Below, one piece after another: positions 1-5,358 of a stretch of DNA of 5,358 bases (positions within the stretch are counted from its first letter, which is position 1; every line of letters begins with the position of its first letter). Origin of the DNA: Solobacterium sp. (GTDB taxonomy: Bacteria > Bacillota_I > Bacilli_A > Erysipelotrichales > Erysipelotrichaceae); NCBI GenBank assembly GCA_016280695.1, contig JAEEHG010000217.1, forward strand, positions 1 through 5,358, given 5' to 3'. The position numbers and the translations under genes are program-made. The notes under the pieces are model-generated. The model was given only the letters and a program-made list of their open reading frames with translations. It did not search any database and had not been told where the DNA came from.

Positions 1-830
1 ACCAACAGGACATCACAGGTTTCAATCGCGAAATGGGACGGTCGGCTGCCATGGGTGCCGCAGCGGCCGACATAATACGGACTGTCAGATTCGATCGTAT
101 CGATGCCCATGCGGGAATTCACCACCGGCAGGTCGAGCTTCGCAATGAATTCATGGAACAGCTCCACACTGTCCGACAGCCTGATCCCCTGTCCGGCCAG
201 CACCAGCGGCCGTTCAGCCTGTTTCAGCTGTTTCAGTACATGTTTTACTGTTTCAGCAGGAAGTTTCTCTTCTTCTTTCGGGAATACCGGCGGGTAGGCA
301 CACGGGCAGTCTGCCCCCTGGATGTTGATCGGGATTTCAATGCACACCGGACCCGGTCTGCCGCCTTTGGCGGTCTCCCAGGCATCGGCGATGACTTCCG
401 CTGTCCTTGCCGGATCATCCAGCAGATAGTGCTTTTTGGTCACCGGCTCCATCAGCCGGCTGGTCTTGACATCCTGGGTGCCGTACTGGCGGATATCATG
501 ATCCAGCTCGTAGTGCACATGGGCAGAATTGGAATTGCCGGTAATCAGGATCACCGGTGAAGAATCAACATAGGCCTGTGCCATGCCGGTAATCGTGTTG
601 GTCAGGGCCGGACCATTGGTCACAAAAGCCAGCCCCGGCTTGCCCGAGACCCTGGCATAGCCTTCCGCCGCCATGACCACAGCCTGTTCATGGTTGCAGA
701 AGGTATACTTCAGTTTTTCCGAATGGCTTAGGGCCTTGCAGATCCAGAGGGCCGCACCGCCGACGATGACATAGGCATGCTCAATCCCCTGGTCTTCCAG
801 ATATTTGACGATATATTCCGATACATTCAT
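1..830 (-). CDS. Thiamine-diphosphate-dependent enzyme, acetolactate synthase-like (partial, C-terminus outside window)
   Basis: An open frame of 276 codons runs from ATG at 830-828 to the left edge without a stop, so the C-terminal ThDP/Mg-binding domain is not visible. Residues 1-170 form the PYR domain: MNVSEYIVKYLEDQGIEHAY start, NHEQAVVMAAEGYAR with the catalytic Glu at 48, TNGPALTN at 71-78, RQYGTQD at 114-120, then GRPGPVCIEIP at 157-167. From about 187 the central domain begins (RPLVLAGQGIRLSD, 207-220; GRCGTHGSRP, 255-264). This layout matches the acetolactate synthase/benzaldehyde lyase superfamily, which decarboxylates 2-keto acids and joins or releases the resulting unit. The usual GPG of the PYR domain reads GPA here. 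The start lies 13 nt after the cytidylyltransferase stop, behind a weak ribosome site (AAAGAGA, 6 nt spacing). No ilvN or ilvC is visible. The neighbours point to glycan or nucleotide-sugar chemistry rather than valine synthesis, but the substrate is unknown. Family assignment is firm; function is inferred. Confidence 0.9.
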   Translation of the reverse strand, partial: MNVSEYIVKYLEDQGIEHAYVIVGGAALWICKALSHSEKLKYTFCNHEQAVVMAAEGYARVSGKPGLAFVTNGPALTNTITGMAQAYVDSSPVILITGNSNSAHVHYELDHDIRQYGTQDVKTSRLMEPVTKKHYLLDDPARTAEVIADAWETAKGGRPGPVCIEIPINIQGADCPCAYPPVFPKEEEKLPAETVKHVLKQLKQAERPLVLAGQGIRLSDSVELFHEFIAKLDLPVVNSRMGIDTIESDSPYYVGRCGTHGSRPSHFAIETCDVLL

Positions 831-843
831 AGGCAGTCTCTTT

Positions 844-1557
844 CTATTTCAGCCAGACCATCGGCTCTGCCGACAGCAGCGCCTTGAACAGCAGCAGGTC
901 TTCTTTTGAGGTAATCTTGAAGTTAAAGTCCGAACCGTGATTGAACCAGACCTTGTAGCCGCACTCAATCAGCAGGGTGCAGGTCGCCACCGACCCGGTA
1001 ATCCCTTTTGCCTTGGCTTCTTCGTGCAGATCCACCATATCCTGCAGGTGCATGGCGTGCGGGGTCTGGGTCCGGTACAGTGTTTCCCGGTCAATGCTTT
1101 CAACGGACTGGACCTTGTCCGGTGTCACCAGCATGGCTTCCTTGCAGTCAATGGCTGTGATGGCATTGCCATGGGCCTTGCAGACATTGATGCAGTCGGT
1201 AATGATCTGCGGTTCCAGGTATGGTCTTGAACCGTCATGAACCAGCACGATATCATCCGGATCACATTCCTGATGAATGACATCCAGAACATTCTCAATG
1301 GATTTCTGGCCGGTATCACCGCCCAATACAATTCCCTTGAGCTTGGTGATGCCGAACTGTCTGGCATAAAGCCGCATAAAGCCTTCCCAGCCTTCGAGAC
1401 AGGCGACATAGATCGCGTCAATATCGGGATGGTTCTGAAAGCATTCCATTGTATAGATGATAATCGGCTTGTCGAATACATTCAGAAACTGTTTCGGTAC
1501 ATCCTGGCCGGTTCTTGTGCCGGTGCCGGCAGCTGTAATCAGTGCAATATTGCTCAT
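844..1557 (-). CDS. IspD/TarI-family cytidylyltransferase, probably CDP-alditol-forming
   Basis: A 237-aa protein, the usual length for this family, which condenses CTP with a sugar-alcohol phosphate (methylerythritol 4-phosphate for IspD, ribitol 5-phosphate for TarI) to give the CDP derivative in the cytosol. Visible motifs are the nucleotide loop AAGTGTRTGQDVPKQF (9-24, Lys22), GGDTGQKS (79-86), VHDGSRP (106-112, Asp108), IDRETLYRTQTP (155-166, Arg157) and FNFKITSKEDL (211-221, Lys214). The Arg usual in GGxxRxxS is Gly83, and the Asp usual near 191 is Ala, so the substrate pocket is atypical. Spacing around ECG (198-200) and the Trp at 57 look more like TarI than IspD to me. The start ATG has AGAGGA eight bases upstream. 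It lies between a membrane glycosyltransferase and a ThDP enzyme, which favours a glycopolymer precursor over isoprenoids. A divergent IspD cannot be excluded. Confidence 0.88.
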   Translation of the reverse strand: MSNIALITAAGTGTRTGQDVPKQFLNVFDKPIIIYTMECFQNHPDIDAIYVACLEGWEGFMRLYARQFGITKLKGIVLGGDTGQKSIENVLDVIHQECDPDDIVLVHDGSRPYLEPQIITDCINVCKAHGNAITAIDCKEAMLVTPDKVQSVESIDRETLYRTQTPHAMHLQDMVDLHEEAKAKGITGSVATCTLLIECGYKVWFNHGSDFNFKITSKEDLLLFKALLSAEPMVWLK

Positions 1558-1589
1558 GCCCGCATTCCTCTCATTCCATGTCTTTTCTT

Positions 1590-1608
1590 CAGTCTATCAT
1601 ACAGACTG
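1590..1608 (-). promoter_or_regulatory. Inverted repeat with a -10-like TATGAT in the loop, upstream of the cytidylyltransferase gene
   Basis: The 73-nt gap at 1558-1630 is the largest inside the glycan gene group. On the minus strand it carries a perfect 6-bp inverted repeat, CAGTCT/AGACTG, with a 7-nt loop, GTATGAT. The loop includes TATGAT (1601-1596), one base from the consensus -10 hexamer and about 39 nt before the start codon. No good -35 is seen 16-18 nt upstream, and no T-run follows the hairpin, so it does not look like an intrinsic terminator. It may be an internal promoter or operator for the last two genes, an mRNA processing or stability hairpin, or chance. Confidence 0.25.
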
Positions 1609-1630
1609 TCCGGAACTGAACAGGTGACTG

Positions 1631-3139
1631 TCATTCACCCGTTCTGTAATAGTAAATCAATTTGCCCATGCCCTGGTAATCAAGGACACGGTTGGCCGCA
1701 TACCCGCGCCTGGCCAGCTGGTTATCCAGTTCCTCAAACATGTCATCAAATGACATGGCCTGGTCTTTGCCGTAATCCGCGTACCAGAGCCAGAACTGGG
1801 ACGGCACTTTGCCGGCATCGATCTGTTCCCAGCAGTTATAGACCACCTGGGGTGCTTCGATGCCCTTGTCACGGATGAAGTAGTCAAAACTGTATTCCGC
1901 CACCCCGTAGAGATATGTCGGCTGTTCATAGCCCTTCCACTCCAGCCACGTCCAGGCAATTTCATTGTCGTGTGACTTCTCCCAGTTGCGCCAGATGCCC
2001 GGCACCGAGAAAACCCCTGCCGCCAGGGTGATCACAGCCAGCCCGGCCGCGGCCGCGTTCCGGCCAAGGCCCTTCAGCAGCTCGTGCAGGATCAGCGGGA
2101 TCACGACGGTAAACAGGCAGATCCAGAACACGCTGTAGCGGCAGTAGAAGCCGGCGCTCATGCCGATATGCACCATGGCGTAAATATGCCTGACAACCAG
2201 CAGGTAATGCAGCCCGTACGCAATGACCAGGCACAGGCAGAGATCGGCAGCGCTCTTTTCCCTGCGGCCGATGATCATGGCCAGAAGCGTCAGCGCCAGG
2301 ATCACCGCCCCAAGGATCGTGAAGACCTGTGTTTCCTGCGGTTCGCTCCGCACGAAGATATACACAAGCAGGCCGCCCAGTTTCGTCAGGAAATCCCGCG
2401 GCGACCATACCACCGGCAATGTATCCGTGCCGCCGATCTTGTGATTGCCAAGCTGGATCTTCGCGTAGAACACGTACAGCGGCGCCGCCAGCAGGACCAC
2501 GCTGAGGCCGTAGATAATCAGCAGATTCCTGACTTGTTTCCTGTCCCCGGCGCGGAAAATGCGCACCATGTGCATGATCAGCAACGGGACCACGACAAAG
2601 ACGCATCCGTACTGGCTGTAGGCCGCCCCGCCGCTCATCAGGGCCAGGTACAGTGTCGTCAGAAAACTGTGCTTCTGTCCGGCAATGACATAAGCGTGCA
2701 TGGTCAGGAAGACAAACATCAGCATCAGCGCGTATTCCGCCGCTTCCTGGATGTAGTAGACCCACTGATAGGAAACTGCCAGCAAGACAACACTCAGGGC
2801 TGCCAGGCGCCTGTCTTTCGTCAGCCGGCGCACCGTGTCAGACAATGCCAGGCCGGAGATCATTCCCGGAATGATATTGAACAGCCGGAACCAGAGAATG
2901 GACTGGTTGACTTTCAGCCAGTAATGCATCAGCAGGTTGTAGAGCGGCGGCTGGAAGGTCGAAATGATATTCCGGTACAGGTCACCGTTGGCGATATCAG
3001 CCTGGGAATAGTAGTACTCCACCCACTCGTCATACCAGAGGGCCGAGTGACCGATATGGTTGACCATCATGAAAAGCAGAAACAAAAACGAAAGACATGT
3101 GAATAAGATTGTTGAATGCTTCTTCACAAAGTCTTTCAT
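1631..3139 (-). CDS. Polytopic GT-C membrane glycosyltransferase, GT39/PMT_2-like
   Basis: A 502-aa integral membrane protein. After a basic N-terminus (MKDFVKKHS) come about ten hydrophobic segments: roughly 10-28, 85-103, 112-130, 135-153, 158-192 (probably two), 205-225, 271-290, 298-316, 335-353 and 362-382. A soluble, aromatic-rich C-terminal domain follows (about 383-502). The first outer loop carries ALWYDEW (33-39, Asp37-Glu38), matching the SLWxDE signature of bacterial GT-C enzymes, then QPPLYNLLMHYW (63-74), matching the usual HPPLYYLLLHLW. QEAAEYAL (131-138) and FYCRY (331-335) are further family landmarks. Such enzymes transfer a sugar from a polyprenyl-phosphate donor to a protein, lipid or glycan on the outer face of the membrane. 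Two usually conserved positions differ: His to Gln63, and the Arg of EARxY to Ala134. The gene starts 4 nt after the GT2 stop (TAG, GAAT, ATG), which suggests translational coupling and a donor-maker/donor-user pair. Acceptor and sugar are unknown. Confidence 0.87.
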   Translation of the reverse strand: MKDFVKKHSTILFTCLSFLFLLFMMVNHIGHSALWYDEWVEYYYSQADIANGDLYRNIISTFQPPLYNLLMHYWLKVNQSILWFRLFNIIPGMISGLALSDTVRRLTKDRRLAALSVVLLAVSYQWVYYIQEAAEYALMLMFVFLTMHAYVIAGQKHSFLTTLYLALMSGGAAYSQYGCVFVVVPLLIMHMVRIFRAGDRKQVRNLLIIYGLSVVLLAAPLYVFYAKIQLGNHKIGGTDTLPVVWSPRDFLTKLGGLLVYIFVRSEPQETQVFTILGAVILALTLLAMIIGRREKSAADLCLCLVIAYGLHYLLVVRHIYAMVHIGMSAGFYCRYSVFWICLFTVVIPLILHELLKGLGRNAAAAGLAVITLAAGVFSVPGIWRNWEKSHDNEIAWTWLEWKGYEQPTYLYGVAEYSFDYFIRDKGIEAPQVVYNCWEQIDAGKVPSQFWLWYADYGKDQAMSFDDMFEELDNQLARRGYAANRVLDYQGMGKLIYYYRTGE

Positions 3140-3143
3140 ATTC

Positions 3144-3863
3144 CTATGCCCGGTCTATGATTTTATTGATTTCCGCGAAATCCGACAGTGCTTTCTGCCC
3201 GATTTTGAAGATCTTCTTCAGATTGATGGAATTGACCCCGCCCTGACGCGGCCGGAAGGTAATCGGAATGTACTTCACCTTGCAGTGCTTCTTGGTCAGA
3301 ATCACGGTGATGACGACATTCGAAAGATTGAAATTCTCCGGGACCAGCCCGATATACTTCTTCAGCGTCGCGGCGTTCATCAGCCGGTACGGGGTGTTGG
3401 CATCGGTGACTGTCACGCCGAATTTCAGCCTGATAACGGCTTTCAGCGTCCTGGTCACGAAGACCCTCGAGGAACCGTCCTGCCGGTTGTTCCGCCAGCC
3501 GATGACCATGTCCCAGTTTTCCCGCTCATCCCAGAACGGCTCAAACTCCGACGGCAGGGTCTGCCCGTCCGAATCGGTCTGGAAAATATAATCCGCCCCT
3601 CTTTCCAGCGCGTAGTTATACCCGAAAAGCACGGTGGCCCCATGCCCGCCGTTAGGCTTGGTCACCGGTTCAAACAGCGGCCTGTCCTTGGCGTATTCCT
3701 GCATGATGGCGTAGGTATTGTCCTTACTGCCGTCATCGATGATCACCAGCCGGCTCAGGCCCCCGCCGTTATGCTTTTCCACCACCGGATACCAGTCATT
3801 GATGACGCTTTCGATGGTTTCCGACTCGTTGTAGGCCGGTATGACTATATACAGAATATCCAT
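3144..3863 (-). CDS. Family 2 glycosyltransferase, polyprenyl-phosphate sugar transferase-like
   Basis: A 239-aa GT-A fold enzyme of the GT2/DPM1-like group, which moves a sugar from a nucleotide donor, often onto a polyprenyl phosphate, at the cytosolic membrane face. Motifs in order: IVIPAYNESETI (6-17), IIDDGSKDNT (41-50), TKPNGGHGA (68-76), the metal-binding QTDSDGQT (95-102, Asp97 and Asp99), DANTPYRLM (154-162) and FRPRQGGVNSI (203-213). No transmembrane segment follows the catalytic domain, unlike four-TM GtrB or two-TM ArnC types, so the protein is cytosolic or peripheral. A longer in-frame reading from TTG at 3926 starts inside the groEL terminator and upstream of the likely transcription start. 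I prefer ATG at 3863-3861 because GGAG lies six bases before it. ATG at 3875-3873 is in frame (four residues more) but lacks a comparable ribosome site. It is the first gene of the unit and probably makes the donor for the GT-C protein downstream. The sugar cannot be read from sequence. Confidence 0.9.
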   Translation of the reverse strand: MDILYIVIPAYNESETIESVINDWYPVVEKHNGGGLSRLVIIDDGSKDNTYAIMQEYAKDRPLFEPVTKPNGGHGATVLFGYNYALERGADYIFQTDSDGQTLPSEFEPFWDERENWDMVIGWRNNRQDGSSRVFVTRTLKAVIRLKFGVTVTDANTPYRLMNAATLKKYIGLVPENFNLSNVVITVILTKKHCKVKYIPITFRPRQGGVNSINLKKIFKIGQKALSDFAEINKIIDRA

Positions 3864-3869
3864 TGATTT

Positions 3870-3873
3870 CTCC
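3870..3873 (-). promoter_or_regulatory. Ribosome binding site deciding the GT2 start
   Basis: On the minus strand, GGAG is followed by AAATCA and then ATG, giving six-base spacing. The GGAG overlaps the in-frame upstream ATG (3875-3873), so ribosomes bound here should initiate at 3863. This shortens the protein by 21 residues compared with the longest reading and places the first motif (IPAYNE) close to the N-terminus, as is normal for GT2 enzymes. Confidence 0.75.
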
Positions 3874-3893
3874 ATAATTAAAACTTCTGTTTC

Positions 3894-3902
3894 AGTATAG
3901 CA
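3894..3902 (-). promoter_or_regulatory. Extended -10 promoter for the glycan gene unit
   Basis: On the minus strand, TGC precedes TATACT (3899-3894), together forming an extended -10 element (TGnTATAmT type) for the housekeeping sigma factor. A recognisable -35 is missing: the hexamer at 17-bp spacing is TATGTT, in the tail of the groEL terminator. Extended -10 promoters tolerate a poor -35. The expected transcription start is near 3887, giving a leader of about 24 nt before the GT2 start codon. Seen in sequence; activity is inferred. Confidence 0.6.
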
Positions 3903-3916
3903 CACAAGTTCACCGG

Positions 3917-3948
3917 AACATAACAAAGCCGGCCCGTGCGGACCGGCT
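3917..3948 (-). terminator. Intrinsic terminator after groEL
   Basis: About 27 nt after the groEL stop codon, the minus-strand RNA can form a 9-bp stem, AGCCGGUCC with GGGCCGGCU, containing one U-G wobble and closed by the 4-nt loop GCAC (3948-3927). It is followed by TTGTTATGTT (3926-3917), seven T in ten. On the plus strand the wobble becomes a C-A mismatch, so the stem is better in the groEL direction. The T-run is interrupted, so termination may be leaky. Confidence 0.75.
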
Positions 3949-3974
3949 AGTTTTCATGAATGATTATCGCGGGA

Positions 3975-5358
3975 TCAGTATTCAGGCATCGGCGGAACCG
4001 CGGCCGGGGCCGGCTGCGGGATTTCCGCAACAGCTGCTTCGGTCGTGATGAACAGGCCGGAGATGCTGGCCGCGTTCAGCAGGGCGGAACGGGTAACCTT
4101 GGCCGGGTCGATGATGCCCTTCTTGAACATGTCAACCCATTCGCCGTCCTTGGCATTGAAGCCGACGTTCTTCTTCTTTGTCAGCTGCTCCGCGAAGATC
4201 TCGTTGCCGTCAAAACCGGCATTCTCGGCAATCTGCATGATCGGTTCCTTCAGTGCTTCGAGCACGATGTTCATGCCTCTCTGCACGTCTACGACATCCG
4301 ACTTCAGGCTGTCTTTGACATTGCGGTAAGCGTCAACCAGGGCCAGGCCGCCGCCGGTGACAACACCCTCGGCAACCGCCGCCTTGGTGGCATTCAGGGC
4401 ATCCTCAATCCGCAGTTTCTTGTCCTTCAGTTCGGTTTCGGTAGTAGCCCCGACCTTGATGACCGCGACACCGTTGGTCAGCTTGCCCAGCCGTTCCATC
4501 AGCTTCTTGCGGTCATAATCGGAAGTAGTATTCTCGATTGCCGACTTGATTTCCGCGACTCTTGCGGCAACATCAGCCTTGGCGCCGCGGCCGCCGATGA
4601 TTGTCGTCTTGTCCTTGCCGACAACGACCTTCTTGGCAGTACCCAGGTCGCTGACCTTCATCTCCGCCAGATTGGCATTGAGGTCCTTGGCAAAGAACTG
4701 CGCGCCGGTCATGGTGGCGATATCACCCAGCTGGTTCTTGGCATTGTCGCCGAAGCCCGGCGCCTTTGTTGCCACGACATTGAATGTGCCGCGCAGCTTG
4801 TTGATGATCAGGGTGCTCATGACTTCATTGTCATAGTCATCCGCGATGATCAGCAGGGCCCGGTTGGCCTTGACGACTTCTTCCAGCACCGGCAGGATAT
4901 CCTGAATGGTGTTGACCTTCTGGTCGGTTACCATGATCAGCGGGTTCTCCAGGGTGACTTCCATCTTTTCCCGGTCTGTGACCATGTACGGGGAAACATA
5001 ACCCTTGTCATACTGCATGCCTTCGGTCATTTCCAGAACCGTCTCGAAGGACTTGGATTCATCAACGTTGATGACCCCTTCACGGCCGACCTTTTCCATA
5101 GCCTCGGCAATGATCTCACCGACTTCCTCACTGGAAGAGGAAACCGTGGCGATGTTGCGGATGTCGTCGCTGGTCTTGACCTGGTGCGCGTTTTTGAGCA
5201 GGTCTTCGGCAACGGCCTTCGCAGCCTTTTCAATACCCTCTCTCATCAGCACCGGGTTGGCGCCCTTCTCTACTGCTTTCAGGCCGTTGGTGATCATGGA
5301 CTGGGCCAGGACCGTAGCGGTGGTTGTGCCGTCACCGGCCAGTTCATTGGTGTTGTTG
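3975..5358 (-). CDS. groL: Chaperonin GroEL (Hsp60), partial, N-terminus outside window
   Basis: The frame is open to the right edge. The visible 460 residues begin at NNTNELAGDGTTTATVLAQ, equal to about residue 80 of E. coli GroEL, and end at TGA (3977-3975), so roughly 80 residues are missing. GroEL forms the tetradecameric ATP-driven folding chamber with GroES in the cytosol. Visible landmarks are GDGTTTAT with the catalytic Asp (E. coli Asp87), the intermediate domain, the apical substrate groove (KGYVSPYMVTD; ILPVLEEV), APGFGDNAKNQL, TSDYDRKKLMERL, GVAVIKVGA, IEDALNAT with the second catalytic Asp (E. coli Asp398), EGVVTGGG, VGFNAKDGEWV and DPAKVTRSALLNAAS. The usual GFGDRRK reads GFGDNAK. 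The C-terminus ends APAAVPPMPEY, without the GGM repeats common in the family. GroES and any CIRCE element would lie beyond the right edge. It appears transcriptionally separate from the glycan genes to its left. Confidence 0.98.
   Translation of the reverse strand, partial: NNTNELAGDGTTTATVLAQSMITNGLKAVEKGANPVLMREGIEKAAKAVAEDLLKNAHQVKTSDDIRNIATVSSSSEEVGEIIAEAMEKVGREGVINVDESKSFETVLEMTEGMQYDKGYVSPYMVTDREKMEVTLENPLIMVTDQKVNTIQDILPVLEEVVKANRALLIIADDYDNEVMSTLIINKLRGTFNVVATKAPGFGDNAKNQLGDIATMTGAQFFAKDLNANLAEMKVSDLGTAKKVVVGKDKTTIIGGRGAKADVAARVAEIKSAIENTTSDYDRKKLMERLGKLTNGVAVIKVGATTETELKDKKLRIEDALNATKAAVAEGVVTGGGLALVDAYRNVKDSLKSDVVDVQRGMNIVLEALKEPIMQIAENAGFDGNEIFAEQLTKKKNVGFNAKDGEWVDMFKKGIIDPAKVTRSALLNAASISGLFITTEAAVAEIPQPAPAAVPPMPEY

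Noticed and set aside
219..256. Three copies of CTGTTTCAG, two in tandem
   Set aside because: They lie inside the ThDP gene, where the tandem pair encodes a repeated Leu-Lys-Gln in a helical linker and the third copy is in another frame. This fits coding low complexity better than a regulatory repeat.
33..560. A 175-codon plus-strand frame near the left edge
   Set aside because: The minus strand here encodes a clear ThDP enzyme through position 830. That gene is easy to miss because it has no stop in the window.
1..830. Calling the ThDP enzyme IlvB of branched-chain amino acid synthesis
   Set aside because: No ilv partners are visible, key segments differ from AHAS, and the gene sits in a glycan unit. 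The C-terminus is missing, so this remains a judgement.
1..1557. Reading the cytidylyltransferase and ThDP enzyme as an IspD-DXS isoprenoid pair
   Set aside because: The ThDP enzyme has the acetolactate synthase domain layout (PYR first, then the central domain) and not that of DXS, and the neighbours are glycosyltransferases.
1237..1878. A 213-codon plus-strand frame
   Set aside because: It crosses two minus-strand genes and their gap and has no family features. It is a shadow.
2084..3106. A 340-codon open frame on the plus strand, rich in Gln, His, Asp and Arg
   Set aside because: It lies wholly antisense to the well-supported GT-C gene and shows no recognisable motif. Its biased composition is what an opposite-strand shadow of a GC-rich membrane protein gene gives.
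3060..3866. A 268-codon plus-strand frame opposite the GT2 gene
   Set aside because: Antisense to a gene with complete GT2 motifs and a ribosome site; no domain or ribosome site of its own.

Overview
The window looks like chromosomal DNA of a low-GC-type Gram-positive lineage (Bacillota), although its base composition is moderate (mid-50s % GC by eye). The best taxonomic clue is the GroEL fragment. It is clearly of the Firmicutes type (SPYMVTD, RGTFNVVA, GFNAKDGEWV motifs) but diverges from Bacillus GroEL and ends in a Pro/Ala-rich tail without GGM repeats. An Erysipelotrichia-like bacterium is my guess, not something the sequence proves. Every gene I can support is on the minus strand, so the window reads from right to left.

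Right part (3975-5358): the 3' four-fifths or more of groEL (groL), with its start beyond the window edge. A GC-rich hairpin with a T-rich tail (about 3917-3948) follows its stop codon and separates it from the next unit.

Left part (1-3902): a new transcription unit begins at an extended -10 promoter (TGCTATACT) just after the terminator. It encodes, in order, a family 2 glycosyltransferase without membrane anchor (239 aa after start correction), a polytopic GT-C/GT39-like membrane glycosyltransferase (502 aa, 4 nt downstream), an IspD/TarI-type cytidylyltransferase (237 aa, after a 73-nt gap), and the N-terminal 276 residues of a thiamine-diphosphate enzyme of the acetolactate synthase superfamily (13 nt downstream, cut by the left edge).

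The likely logic is surface glycan or glycopolymer assembly. The cytosolic GT2 would charge a polyprenyl-phosphate carrier with a sugar. The GT-C protein would use that lipid-linked sugar on the outer face of the membrane. The cytidylyltransferase would make a CDP-activated alditol or related building block. The ThDP enzyme could modify a keto-sugar or supply a carbon-carbon bond-forming step. The first two roles follow well-known family patterns; the last two are inference. Gaps between genes are short and no stretch over 300 bases lacks a gene. I saw no RNA genes, mobile elements, CRISPR arrays or attachment sites.
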